Part shown: positions 42,475 to 51,322 of the stretch, piece by piece | How positions within the stretch are numbered: the first letter of the stretch is position 1 | How the letters are laid out: each line of letters begins with the position of its first letter | DNA from: Pseudanabaena galeata CCNP1313 | GTDB lineage: Bacteria > Cyanobacteriota > Cyanobacteriia > Pseudanabaenales > Pseudanabaenaceae | Reading direction: 5' to 3' | DNA length: 64,000 nt | NCBI RefSeq assembly: GCF_029910235.1 | Contig: NZ_CP112874.1 | Location: forward strand, 1,922,001-1,986,000 | The notes under the pieces: generated by a model | Database searches by the model: none | Told to the model about the DNA's origin: nothing | The model's input: only the letters and a program-made list of their open reading frames with translations | Made by a program: the position numbers and the translations under genes

Positions 42475-43467
42475 TTAAAGACTGAACCAAGAATTGCCCT
42501 GTAATATCGCAAAGCCTCCATTAGATTTACATCCTTGCGATAGCTCTCTTATTGCTTTTACTAGGGCATCATCCATGCTAAATATATCTCGTAAAAAATT
42601 AAAGAAACCCCAATTACGATTATTGGACAGATGAAGCTTTAGCAAAAATCGCAAAAGATATCGTAGGGGCTGCTCACTATCTTTTGGACTATACCGTGCA
42701 TCATGGCTCGTTTTCCGAAACATAAAGTGAGGAGAGTCTTCTCTCATCTCAATTCGTGAAAAGACAACACTGCCAACTGTTTGGACAGGAGTAATTACGG
42801 CAGATATATATGGCGATAGTGATTCAGAGCCAAATAAGTCAAGTAGACCTTTATATTCCTCTTTGATTTTGGCGATTAATTCTAAAGCTGACTTTTCGTT
42901 TTGCATATACTTTTCACAACGCACAGGTGCGAAAATCACTAATCTTGGAGAATCGAGATCTTGATAACCAGCTTCAAAAAGATTCCTAATTTGTTGGGGA
43001 CGATTGATTCTGTCATGATATTTACCATTTTTTTCCATTAATGCAGGAGCATCTATCGCAACCAAAACAGCCACACATTCAGTCAACAAATTTTTAACAA
43101 ATTGCCTTCGCACCTGTTTTTGTTCTGGGGTAACTCCTTTCTCGTCAAAATGATACTCTCCTGGATAATCACGAAAATTTAATTGTAGAGAAGGCGATTT
43201 CCCTTTTCGACCAAGCCCAAAGTTAAAAGATCGTAGATTATCTGGTTCGCCTTTTGTTGAACCGATTCCCCCCTTAGCCTCAAAGTCATCCAATAAACTT
43301 TTTAACTCAATCAATCTTTCCTGTAAGATTCCTGAACTTTCTTCATCTGGGGTAAGTAGGAGATCGGTTGTACCAATATTGTTGGCAAACTGTTCATACA
43401 TAGCCGTTAGAAGACTAGTTTTTCCTACACCAGTAGAGCCGAGCATTGTAATTTTGAGTTCTTGCAT
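42475..43467 (-). CDS. Small TRAFAC-type GTPase (DO-GTPase-like)
   Basis: A 330-residue P-loop GTPase. G1 is GSTGVGKT (about 10-17) in KITMLGSTGVGKTSLLTAMYEQF, and G3 is DYPG in LQLNFRDYPGEYHFD (about 108). A hydrophobic strand follows, CVAVLVAIDAPALME, and VIFAPVRCEKYM lies at the usual G4 place, although no NKxD is visible. The overall look matches the TRAFAC-clade GTPases described in bacterial 'double GTPase' conflict systems. It starts 13 bp downstream of the dynamin-like gene and 31 bp upstream of the membrane-protein gene, so the four genes form one operon. Confidence 0.8.
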   Translation of the reverse strand: MQELKITMLGSTGVGKTSLLTAMYEQFANNIGTTDLLLTPDEESSGILQERLIELKSLLDDFEAKGGIGSTKGEPDNLRSFNFGLGRKGKSPSLQLNFRDYPGEYHFDEKGVTPEQKQVRRQFVKNLLTECVAVLVAIDAPALMEKNGKYHDRINRPQQIRNLFEAGYQDLDSPRLVIFAPVRCEKYMQNEKSALELIAKIKEEYKGLLDLFGSESLSPYISAVITPVQTVGSVVFSRIEMREDSPHFMFRKTSHDARYSPKDSEQPLRYLLRFLLKLHLSNNRNWGFFNFLRDIFSMDDALVKAIRELSQGCKSNGGFAILQGNSWFSL

Positions 43468-43480
43468 GGTGATACTTCCC

Positions 43481-45661
43481 CTATTTCAATAATTTAATTA
43501 AATGATCTTGATTTGCTGATCTCGCTTTGTCCACGACAGTCAGCCATTCTCGCCTTAATCGAGAATTTTCTCCTAGCTTTTCAAACTCAGATGCCCAGAT
43601 ATCTGAGCGAACTTCTTGCAGAAAAATCAGCCATTCTTTATACACATCTTTAGCGCGAAGAACTCGATCAACAAATTCCTCAACGATCGCATAGGCAGCT
43701 TGACTCGGTTCACAAAGTAACTCCTCTAACGCAGATTCACACTCATAAAGTGCTTCAGCGTGAAGAGTTTGCAAATTAACTAAAATTTCTTGAGCCGATG
43801 GTGAGCTAGACAAACGAAGCGTTGCATCGTCAGGAGTCAGTCTATCTAAATGTTTACGAATTCTATGTTGAATTAATCCACGATAGGACAGATTAAAACT
43901 GGCAAGAATATTGAAACCTAACTTGAGTCCAGCTAAATCTGCTGGCAAAATATTCTCAATATCAGACAAAAATTCACTGCCCTGCTTGTCGGTTAACGCA
44001 CTCAACTTACCTACTTTGCTCAATATATCTACAACCTGAGCCTTAATTCCTTCAAGAGATTGTTTCAATCCATCATCTAAAGACAAGAAATGTTGAGACA
44101 AATGAGCGCGGATTTCATGAAGGTACTTTTCATAAGCAATACCATAGGCAGCTACCTTAGCACGGCTTACCTTAATATCTTCAATAGATGGAATGCCCGT
44201 ATCCTCTTTACATTTCTGTATTGCAGCATTGACTTGATTTTTAAAATCAATATCCTGAACGTCACGCTGACATCGTAATTCTCGCAGTAAACCCTCTAAA
44301 CCAACAGTTAAATCTTCCCAAAGTTGATCAAACAAATTAACAAAAACTGGAAACCAACTATCTCCTTTGGAGCTAATCCCCAAAGCTGTTTTAGCTTTCT
44401 CAATCTCTGTCTTTGCAGCACTTTGCAATCTGGTCAGTCTATCTTGGCAATTAGTTGCATACTGTTGATCTAATCCAGCTATATTTTCAGTCAAATATCT
44501 TAGGATAGGATCAAGAATCTCCTTATTTGCTTCGTCTGCATTTGTACAATCAGCAACAATTGTTTGAACAACTTTGATTCCATTCTTTGTGCTTGAGTTT
44601 GACAATTCGTGACATAATGCGCTGTTGTCAGAACCTTGATTAATCTGATTCAAAACAAAAAAAGACCACAAATGAATTGGTAAATCAGTTAAAGCCGAAC
44701 GCGCTATATCATAAAGACTTACATCAACATCTTGCCAATTATCCCCTAAAGGATCTGGCTTCTTAACAAACATCACTACATCAATATCTTGACCCAAGAT
44801 TTGAATTAAGCGTTTATCGTCCCCCAACCTAGTATTTCCTAATCCTGGCATATCTACTAGAGTAATCTGCCCAACATCGCTCTGGGGAAAGGAACAAACT
44901 ATCTTAACTTCCCTAACTGCAAAGAAGTTAAAAAATTTCTCCTTACCGTCAATAGAGTACTGAGCAACATATTCACGAACTTGCTCCTTAGAAATGCGAT
45001 GGGGTGATGCTTGAGAGAATAAGTGCTTATACTTGTCAAAATTTATGTGATATTCACTCAGATTTTTATATATCGCCTTCACCTCTGCCGAAGCATCCGA
45101 GTGTATTGATGGTAAGTTTCTTGCAAACTCTTCGACAGTAAACGGTTTTATTCCTAGATTCAGCTTTTCGTAGTAAGGATGTATGACCTCATCCAAAAAA
45201 GAACGCTCTGAATGAAACCAAACTTCACCATATGTTTCAACGTTGGGATTATGGTGTATGGTGCTGCGAACAGCCGTACAGTCTGTTAGAGATCCTGTCG
45301 GAATTTCATCAGAGAGTCCAGATAAGCTTTGCAACAATCGGCTTTTCCCCTGTCTAGCCCGTCCAATCACGCCGATATTAAGCGTATTGCGTGAAAAACG
45401 ATTTTTTAGTTTACCTAAAGCCCCTAGTTCTTCATTAATACTAGATTGAATATCTGTAAGGTTAATTTCTCGTAATCGCCCAATGCTCTCAAGATCATCA
45501 ACTTTTGATATTAATTGACTACGATATTTATCTAGATCCTGTAATGCTAAAGCAATAGTTTTGAGATTTGATTCTACCTCTGCCACTTTTCTAGCAAGAG
45601 GTTTTCGTTTTTCAAGAATGTTTATAATTTGAGAAGTTCTACCAGTAGCCATGTATTGCAC
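43481..45661 (-). CDS. Dynamin-like large GTPase
   Basis: A 726-residue GTPase of the bacterial dynamin-like type. A coiled-coil N-terminus (10-90) precedes G1 GRARQGKS (100-107, in NIGVIGRARQGKSRLLQSL). A Thr in TGSLTDCTAVRSTI serves as G2, and DMPGLG (about 270) is G3. At the G4 position FVLNQIN replaces the usual NKxD, so nucleotide specificity may be relaxed. The remainder is helical with an amphipathic region (ILPADLAGLKLGFNILASF), expected for a stalk or paddle, but there is no obvious membrane helix. Such proteins bind or remodel membranes; some take part in phage defence. Translation may start at GTG 45661 or ATG 45652. Confidence 0.82.
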   Translation of the reverse strand: MQYMATGRTSQIINILEKRKPLARKVAEVESNLKTIALALQDLDKYRSQLISKVDDLESIGRLREINLTDIQSSINEELGALGKLKNRFSRNTLNIGVIGRARQGKSRLLQSLSGLSDEIPTGSLTDCTAVRSTIHHNPNVETYGEVWFHSERSFLDEVIHPYYEKLNLGIKPFTVEEFARNLPSIHSDASAEVKAIYKNLSEYHINFDKYKHLFSQASPHRISKEQVREYVAQYSIDGKEKFFNFFAVREVKIVCSFPQSDVGQITLVDMPGLGNTRLGDDKRLIQILGQDIDVVMFVKKPDPLGDNWQDVDVSLYDIARSALTDLPIHLWSFFVLNQINQGSDNSALCHELSNSSTKNGIKVVQTIVADCTNADEANKEILDPILRYLTENIAGLDQQYATNCQDRLTRLQSAAKTEIEKAKTALGISSKGDSWFPVFVNLFDQLWEDLTVGLEGLLRELRCQRDVQDIDFKNQVNAAIQKCKEDTGIPSIEDIKVSRAKVAAYGIAYEKYLHEIRAHLSQHFLSLDDGLKQSLEGIKAQVVDILSKVGKLSALTDKQGSEFLSDIENILPADLAGLKLGFNILASFNLSYRGLIQHRIRKHLDRLTPDDATLRLSSSPSAQEILVNLQTLHAEALYECESALEELLCEPSQAAYAIVEEFVDRVLRAKDVYKEWLIFLQEVRSDIWASEFEKLGENSRLRREWLTVVDKARSANQDHLIKLLK

Positions 45662-45707
45662 TAGAATTTAGTTTTTGAAAAACAGTACATTGATTTATAG
45701 CCCCATT

Positions 45708-45722
45708 TTAAGGACTCCTTAA
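45708..45722. promoter_or_regulatory. 15-bp palindrome upstream of the GTPase operon
   Basis: TTAAGGA-C-TCCTTAA is a perfect palindrome about 50 bp before the first gene of the GTPase operon and beside a TATAAT hexamer. It is a candidate operator. The rest of 45662-45985 holds the DUF433 leader and nothing else that I can identify. Confidence 0.35.
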
Positions 45723-45904
45723 TCTTACCTATAATTTAGGATAAGCCACGCAATTATACTATTAATTTCATAAAAATTTAGGTGGTTATGCAAACGATTT
45801 TAAAATTGCAATTGCCTAAAATAAATGCTTCCCAAACACAGACATAGGTAAAACTAAAAGGAGAAAGAATATACGTGATCGCCTACGTTCTCTGATCTCT
45901 AGTA

Positions 45905-45985
45905 CAAAACAAGAATTTGAAAAATCTCTCTCTGTTTGATCCAGAGTAAAATCGTCCCACCCCATTAAATAAGGAATATCTAAAT
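45905..45985 (+). repeat. Duplicated toxin-antitoxin leader, copy 2
   Basis: Matches 40232-40312 and ends at the DUF433 start codon. A shorter third version (AACAAGAATTTGAAAA, about 46508-46540) precedes the decayed antitoxin at 46554. Confidence 0.75.
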
Positions 45986-46213
45986 ATGCTATTACAACGC
46001 ATCACCATAGACTGGAATACCTGTCATGGCAAACCCTGCATCAGAGGTTTGCGCTATCCTGTCGAGATGATTTTAGAACTCCTCAGTTCAGGCATGACCA
46101 CCGAAGAAATCCTAGAAGACTATGACGATCTAGAGCGAGATGATATTTTTGCAGTCCTAGCCTATACCACAAAACTTAGCCAAGTAAAAAGCATCCACAA
46201 AGTTCTTGTATGA
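45986..46213 (+). CDS. DUF433 family antitoxin
   Basis: A 75-residue DUF433 protein: RITIDWNTCHGKPCIRGLRYPVEMILELLSSGMTTEEILEDYDDLERDDIFAVLAYT. This family has a winged-helix fold and normally serves as the antitoxin to a PIN-like DUF5615 toxin encoded just downstream. Its stop overlaps the start of that toxin gene by four bases (ATGA), the usual coupled layout. Because the toxin is truncated, the antitoxin may now be an orphan. Confidence 0.9.
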   Translation: MLLQRITIDWNTCHGKPCIRGLRYPVEMILELLSSGMTTEEILEDYDDLERDDIFAVLAYTTKLSQVKSIHKVLV

Positions 46214-46314
46214 AATTTCTCATTGATGCTCAACTACCCGTGCGATTATCCTATCTTTTAAAATCAATGGGACATGATGCAATCCATACCAAAGAATTAG
46301 CGTTCTTTGATTGA
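46210..46314 (+). pseudogene. Truncated PIN-like toxin (DUF5615)
   Basis: The frame MKFLIDAQLPVRLSYLLKSM then GHDAIHTKELAFFD gives only 34 residues, against about 110 for intact DUF5615 toxins. The first catalytic Asp (LIDAQLP) is present; the remaining acidic residues are missing. A stop codon and then unrelated sequence follow, so the toxin is inactive. Confidence 0.8.
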
Positions 46315-46359
46315 AATGTCGCGAGATTCAGTCATCGTTCATCAGTAAGGCGATAATAG

Positions 46360-46475
46360 TAGCAATGCAAGAGATAGCTAGGACAAATCAAAACCCAAAA
46401 GATGAGTGGCGGCGCGAAGCGCCGCCACTCATCTTTTGGGTTTTATGTCCTGAGCAAAACTTACATTGCTATAGT
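46360..46475. repeat. Variable-core palindromic repeat
   Basis: From AGCAATGCAAGAG to ACTTACATTGCTATAG. The arms CTAGGACAAATC-AAAACCCA / TGGGTTTTATGTCCTGAG enclose the stem AAAGATGAGTGGCGGCG around CGAAG. Same outer arms as 12177-12288 and 14935-15027. Confidence 0.7.
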
Positions 46476-46553
46476 AGCAAGAAAAAGTTGATCGCCTATG
46501 TTCTCTAATCTAAGAGCAAAAAACAAGAATTTGAAAACACTCTAAGGAGATAA

Positions 46554-46805
46554 ACGACCATTCTCAAAAGTTATGAAACAACCTATGGAAATGGACAAAT
46601 TAAATGGCTATCCGAACAACCAGAGATCACCTCTGCCATAAATATTGTGACCAACATCGAAGAAACTAAACCCCAAATAAAACGCCGTTTTCCCATCCCT
46701 GACATGGCTGGCAAAGTGAAAATCTTAGGCGATATCGTCAGCCCCATTGTCTATGAGATTGCCTTAGCCCAAAATCGAAAATGGTCATCGCTCAGCATTA
46801 GCTAA
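46554..46805 (+). pseudogene. Decayed antitoxin gene (start codon lost)
   Basis: The frame TTILKSYETTYGNGQIKWLSEQPEITSAINIVTNIEE and RRFPIPDMAGKVKILGDIVSPIV is typical of small cyanobacterial antitoxins beginning MxTILKxYEATYxNGxIKWL. Here the start is ACG (46554) behind an AAGGAG site, so one base change has removed the ATG. The 3' end (YEIALAQNRKWSSLSIS) departs from the usual DEEDWE tail and resembles the end of a PIN toxin, suggesting a deletion that fused the two genes. No toxin follows. Confidence 0.65.
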
Positions 46806-46814
46806 TCGTAAATC

Positions 46815-46867
46815 AAATCTAAAAAGATAAAGGCAGTGCGAAGCACTGCCTTTATCTTTTTAGATTT
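46815..46867. terminator. Terminator-like palindrome
   Basis: The stem AATCTAAAAAGATAAAGGCAG and its complement around TGCGAAGCA. It lies between the decayed antitoxin and the 3' end of petD. Confidence 0.65.
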
Positions 46868-46917
46868 GATAAAAAATGGTGCAAGCATTACTCGCAACAT
46901 TTTTTATTTTGAAATAT

Positions 46918-47403
46918 TTAGAACAAGCCTAAAGTCAAAGACTTGTCGATGGGCATAGTGGACCCAATTCCTAACCAAAGAGTAACCGCAGTACCAAATA
47001 GAAATACAGCCATTGCTACAGGACGACGGAAAGGATTTTGGAACTTGTTTACATTCTCAATGAAAGGAATGAGAATCAAGCCAACAGGAATCAAACTTTG
47101 GAGCAGTACGCCCAACAGTTTGTTAGGAACAATCCGCAAAATTTGGAATGCAGGATATAAGAACCACTCTGGCAAAATTTCCAAAGGAGTTGCGAAAGGA
47201 TTAGCGGGTTCGCCGACCATCGTGGGGTCAAGCACTGCTAAACCAGTAATCAAAGCGATCGTGCCAGTAATTACAACAGGGAACATATACAACAGGTCAT
47301 TTGGCCAAGCTGGTTCGCCATAGTAGTTGTGACCCATGTTCTTTTCCAACTTCGCACGCAAAATTGGATCGTTTAAATCAGGGAGCTTCTCAGTCTTTGC
47401 CAT
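46918..47403 (-). CDS. petD: Cytochrome b6f complex subunit IV
   Basis: PetD is the 161-residue subunit IV of the thylakoid cytochrome b6f complex, homologous to the C-terminal half of cytochrome b. Its three membrane helices (for example [20 protein letters not shown]) and the quinol-oxidation PEWF motif ([17 protein letters not shown]) are present. It is the second gene of petB-petD, 82 bp behind petB. Confidence 0.98.
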   Translation of the reverse strand: MAKTEKLPDLNDPILRAKLEKNMGHNYYGEPAWPNDLLYMFPVVITGTIALITGLAVLDPTMVGEPANPFATPLEILPEWFLYPAFQILRIVPNKLLGVLLQSLIPVGLILIPFIENVNKFQNPFRRPVAMAVFLFGTAVTLWLGIGSTMPIDKSLTLGLF

Positions 47404-47485
47404 GTTATTGCTTTATTTATTGCGTTATGGTTTTCTAAAATTATCTAATAGGAAAATCCTATACGAGTTTCTAGGATAAGAAACC

Positions 47486-48133
47486 TTACAAAGGACCAGA
47501 AATACCTTGCTTGCGAATCATCAAGAAGTGAGCGAGCATGAATACTGCAATCAACCAAGGCAATACAAAGGTATGCAAGCTGTAGAAACGGGTAAGAGTT
47601 GCTTGACCAACACTTTGTCCGCCACGCAATAGCTCAACCAAGGTTCCACCCACAACAGGAATTGCATCAGGTACACCAGATACAATCTTAACTGCCCAGT
47701 ATCCAACTTGATCCCAAGGTAGGGAGTATCCAGTTACACCGAAGGTAACGGTGATCACAGCAAGGATGACACCAGTGATCCAAGTCAATTCGCGAGGCTT
47801 TTTGAAACCACCTGTTAGATAAACACGGAAAACGTGCAAGATCATCATCAAGACCATCATGCTTGCTGACCAACGGTGAACTGAGCGGATCAACCAACCG
47901 AAGTTAACGTCGGTCATGATGTAGCGCACTGATTCAAATGCTTCAGTAACTGATGGCTTGTAGTAAAAGGTCATCGCGAAGCCTGTCGCGAACTGAATTA
48001 GGAAGCAGGTGAGGGTGATGCCGCCTAAGCAGTAAAAGATATTAACGTGAGGGGGAACGTACTTACTCGTAACGTCCTCAGCGAGCGCCCCGACTTCAAG
48101 GCGATCGTTAAACCAATCGTAAACTTTACTCAT
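47486..48133 (-). CDS. petB: Cytochrome b6
   Basis: PetB, 215 residues with four membrane helices, carries the two b hemes of the cytochrome b6f complex between photosystems II and I. The paired heme histidines are visible (H in [27 protein letters not shown] and in [21 protein letters not shown]), and Cys35 (NIFYCLGG) is the covalent site of the extra heme cn. The petB-petD order and spacing are standard. Confidence 0.98.
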   Translation of the reverse strand: MSKVYDWFNDRLEVGALAEDVTSKYVPPHVNIFYCLGGITLTCFLIQFATGFAMTFYYKPSVTEAFESVRYIMTDVNFGWLIRSVHRWSASMMVLMMILHVFRVYLTGGFKKPRELTWITGVILAVITVTFGVTGYSLPWDQVGYWAVKIVSGVPDAIPVVGGTLVELLRGGQSVGQATLTRFYSLHTFVLPWLIAVFMLAHFLMIRKQGISGPL

Positions 48134-48306
48134 GTAATTGAAAGACCCAAGATTGCTGAACTAGTTAACAATTTTTTGATAGCTGTAACTTATTTTAATA
48201 CTTATGACCGAGTGTAGGCAAACCTAAAGATGGTTTTTAACAAGTTTCACTAAATTTATAGAAAAATATAGCAAGGTACAGCAAGTTTTTTTTGATCCTA
48301 CTCTGC

Positions 48307-49005
48307 ATGAAAATACATTTGCGTTTCAGATTAGCAGTTTTTGTGATTTCTCTGTCCAGTACTTGCGTAACACCTGTATTGGCTCAAGTTTGCCTCAAGG
48401 AATATCCTCATCCAAACTTGGAAGATCATAAAGAAGAATATTCACCGACACAGCGTGTTGCCTCTGTTCGCGGCGATCGCGACTTAACATTAGCTTGGGC
48501 TTTACCCGCAGAATTTACCGAAATCCATCCATTTATAGGCAAGGACTATAATCTGGCAGAGCATGAAGGGCTTGATTTTATCCATAGCAGCCCGTTAATT
48601 ACTCAAGTTTCTGTGCGATCGGCTTCCGATGGCACTGTTGTGTATATTCGTCGTGATTGTCCGCAATCAGATGCATTTGCGCCCAACAGTTTACAGCGAG
48701 ACTGTGGCAGTGATTGGGGGAATCATATAGTGATTCGGCATCCTAATGGACTATTTACCCGTTATGCTCACCTTTATCCTAATAGCATTCAAGTAAAGGT
48801 TGGGCAGAAAATCACTCGTGGTCAGGAGCTTGGCTACATGGGCAATTCAGGTCGCAGTGATATCAGACATTTACATTTTGAGTTAGGTGTGGCAGTTAAG
48901 ATCGATCCCTGTGGGTCAGCGCAATCTTTTCACTATGTTTACAATCCAGCTACTTATTTGCAATGGGAAAATTTAAAAAACTCACAAGATTTAAATTATG
49001 AATAA
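48307..49005 (+). CDS. M23-family (LytM-like) metallopeptidase
   Basis: A 232-residue exported peptidase predicted to cut peptidoglycan cross-bridges. I start at ATG 48307 (MKIHLRFRLAVFVISL...), giving a signal peptide with likely cleavage after VLAQ. The zinc ligands are visible as H-x3-D in EHEGLDFIHSS (about 85-94) and the HLHFE motif (near 195). The GHMGNSG-like segment GYMGNSGRSDIRHLHFELG is canonical. The extra Cys residues (CPQSD..., LQRDCGSDW, DPCGS) suggest disulfides. Confidence 0.88.
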   Translation: MKIHLRFRLAVFVISLSSTCVTPVLAQVCLKEYPHPNLEDHKEEYSPTQRVASVRGDRDLTLAWALPAEFTEIHPFIGKDYNLAEHEGLDFIHSSPLITQVSVRSASDGTVVYIRRDCPQSDAFAPNSLQRDCGSDWGNHIVIRHPNGLFTRYAHLYPNSIQVKVGQKITRGQELGYMGNSGRSDIRHLHFELGVAVKIDPCGSAQSFHYVYNPATYLQWENLKNSQDLNYE

Positions 49006-49014
49006 TTTTCCAGA

Positions 49015-49161
49015 ATGAATGATTTTCCAGATAAAGCTACTGACACAGATCGCGATCGCCTCAATCCAAATAGTGTGCATATTCGCGAGATGAATATCGA
49101 TGACATTGCGCCGATTTTTCATTTGGGCGAACAGCTATTTACCAGTGATCTCTATCCTTAA
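49015..49161 (+). pseudogene. Truncated GNAT acetyltransferase
   Basis: A 48-residue frame, MNDFPDKATD...VHIREMNIDDIAPIFHLGEQLFTSDLYP, has the N-terminus of a GNAT N-acetyltransferase (first beta strand and helix) and stops where relatives continue. The following 200 bp (to 49367) show no continuation and only a hairpin (CTAGAGAGG...CCTCTCTAG, about 49299-49333) beyond it. The acetyl-CoA site is lost. Confidence 0.6.
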
Positions 49162-49367
49162 AGCGGTTTTCAAATTAGCGTGGTACGAGCTTCACATTCG
49201 TAACCAATATCTAGCCATTGGTAATGATCGCGATCGCAATCAAAAATTAACTGTGTTTCCAAACCATCTTGAGGATTACCTCAAGAAGAGTAAGTGTTTC
49301 CTAGAGAGGTTTCAAGCCGTGAGTCCTCTCTAGAAGCTAGTTTGAAATTAGCCCGAACTGAGGTTAC

Positions 49368-51236
49368 TTAATTGCGATCGCGTGATGGAGTCGGTTCAAC
49401 GTTAGGTGAATTATTCGGAGAAGGTTTTGAATCTTGAGATGCTGGAGATGGAACTGGTGTTGGATCAGCCAGAATGGGGATTTTGGAGATTACTTCTTCA
49501 GGATGACTAGGCGGAATTCCCTCACTGACAATGATATCTTCGATTACTGTCTTGACAATCGGAGCCGCCACGGTGGAACCAAACGCATCATCGCCAACAG
49601 GCTCATCAATTACTGCCATCACCACATAGCGAGGTTCTTTGGCGGGGAAAATACCGACAAAACTAGTGATCTTGGCATTGGAGTAACCACCACCTGTAGT
49701 CAAAGCTTTCTGTGCAGTGCCAGTTTTTCCAGCAATCCGATAGCCTGGAATACGCGCAGGTAAACCTGTTCCTTTTTCGACAACATTAGTCATCATTTCT
49801 ACAACCCTTTGAGCCGTAGCTGGCGAAATTACCTGTCGAGGCGTGGCTAATTTGGGTTGATAGTACTCTTCTCCTTCTTCATTAATTAAACCTTTGACCA
49901 CATGGGGCGTGAGCAATTTACCACCACTGGCGAGGATACCTTGCAATTGCACCATCTGAACTGGTGTGAGTGAGAACCCTTGACCAAAAGAAGCTGTTGC
50001 TGGTTCGATCACATATTCAAGGAACTGCTCTTGGGGCTTGAGGGTACTAGGTGTTTCCGATGGGAGATCGATACCAGAGATATCTCCTAGTCCAATTCGC
50101 TCTAGCCAACCGTAATAAACTGAAGACTTCATGCGTTGGACAATATGCACCATACCTACATTGCTAGATCGCTCTAGGATTTGGCTAATACTGAGGGGAC
50201 CAACTGGACCGACTTGATCGTAGTCAAAGTTAGCGACAGGCCAGCCGCCAATAGTTAAAATGCCTTCGTCGTTAAATACAGTGTCAGGCTGAATTGCTCC
50301 TGCTTCGAGGGCGATCGCTACATTGAGTGGTTTAAAGGTAGATCCAGGTTCATATAAGTCCGAAACAGCCCAATTTTTGAAGAGTTTGACATCGGACTCA
50401 TAGTAGCGATTGGGATCGTAGGTTGGCTCAGTTACGAGCGAAAGTAATCCACCATCTCTGGCATCCATGACAATTACTGAGCCACGCTTTGCGCCAAACT
50501 TAACCATTTGTTGCTTGAGAATTTGTCTAGCCGTCCGTTGAATGCGCGAATCAATCGTCATTTGCAAGCTTGTGCGATCGCTTTGCAGCATTCCCGCAGG
50601 AATACGATTCGGAATTAACTTGCCATTACCATCTTGGGTAACTGCGGGAGATTGATCGGTACGTTCTAATAATTTTTCTTGACTAAGTTCAATTCCCGCT
50701 TGACCTCGATGATCGACATTCACATAGCCGAGTAGCTCGGCGGCTAGATCCTGCTGTGGATATAGTCGATGACGCTGCTGCACTAGATCTAAGCCATCTA
50801 CTCGTAAGTTAAAAATGCGATCGGCATTTTCTTCGGATAGCCAATATTCGACTTGAGTAGAAGTCGTATCCCGACTGAGAATACTGAGTAATTTATCGGC
50901 GGGTCTTCTGAGGATCGGGGCAAGCTTTTCAGCGATCACCTCTGGTTTTTCTTTGTAAAGATGGGGATGGGCAAATAATGTGTAGACAGGGCGATCTAGA
51001 GCTAAAACTGCACCTTTGCGATCGGTAATCGTGCGGCGGGGGATAAATGGTCGCAAGGTGAACATTTGCTGTCTTCTCGCCTTTTCGAGTAATTCAGATG
51101 ATGTCACCACTTGTAAAAAAACTAAGCGCACAATCAACCCAATCATCGACAGAGCCAAAATCATCCAGATCAGCACAGTGCGACGTTTAAAAAGATTAAT
51201 AGTGGCAAGATCTCTAGGCGGAATCGATGGGTTCAT
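49368..51236 (-). CDS. ftsI: Class B penicillin-binding protein, FtsI/PBP3-like transpeptidase
   Basis: A 622-residue peptidoglycan D,D-transpeptidase of the division machinery. A cytoplasmic tail and one membrane anchor (about 18-40, TVLIWMILALSMIGLIVRLVFLQ) lead to the pedestal domain (RPFIPRRTITDRKGAVLA). The transpeptidase follows, with the active-site motif S-x2-K in EPGSTFKPLN (about 296), SSN (about 352) and KTG in RIAGKTGTAQK (about 500). The Pro/Ser-rich C-terminal tail (570-622) is probably periplasmic and disordered. It lies downstream of murD on the same strand, a cell-wall pair separated by an 86-bp gap containing a palindrome. Confidence 0.92.
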   Translation of the reverse strand: MNPSIPPRDLATINLFKRRTVLIWMILALSMIGLIVRLVFLQVVTSSELLEKARRQQMFTLRPFIPRRTITDRKGAVLALDRPVYTLFAHPHLYKEKPEVIAEKLAPILRRPADKLLSILSRDTTSTQVEYWLSEENADRIFNLRVDGLDLVQQRHRLYPQQDLAAELLGYVNVDHRGQAGIELSQEKLLERTDQSPAVTQDGNGKLIPNRIPAGMLQSDRTSLQMTIDSRIQRTARQILKQQMVKFGAKRGSVIVMDARDGGLLSLVTEPTYDPNRYYESDVKLFKNWAVSDLYEPGSTFKPLNVAIALEAGAIQPDTVFNDEGILTIGGWPVANFDYDQVGPVGPLSISQILERSSNVGMVHIVQRMKSSVYYGWLERIGLGDISGIDLPSETPSTLKPQEQFLEYVIEPATASFGQGFSLTPVQMVQLQGILASGGKLLTPHVVKGLINEEGEEYYQPKLATPRQVISPATAQRVVEMMTNVVEKGTGLPARIPGYRIAGKTGTAQKALTTGGGYSNAKITSFVGIFPAKEPRYVVMAVIDEPVGDDAFGSTVAAPIVKTVIEDIIVSEGIPPSHPEEVISKIPILADPTPVPSPASQDSKPSPNNSPNVEPTPSRDRN

Positions 51237-51269
51237 GACTATGATTTTGGCGAAATTCTGTCTACAAGA

Positions 51270-51311
51270 ACCGATGTTTGTTAGCGCAGCTTCGCCGCGC
51301 TAACAAACATC
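51270..51311. repeat. Palindrome between murD and ftsI
   Basis: The stem CGATGTTTGTTAGCGC/GCGCTAACAAACATCG has an AGCTTCGCC loop. The T-run follows on the plus strand, so it is more likely a repeat than a murD terminator. The adjacent ATTTTACGG.GAAGCCC also occurs at 210-226. Confidence 0.6.
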
Positions 51312-51322
51312 GATTTTTTATT

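Noticed and set aside
49100-49333. 77-codon plus-strand frame after the M23 peptidase gene
   Set aside because: It overlaps the truncated acetyltransferase in another frame, has no ribosome-binding site and no recognisable domain.
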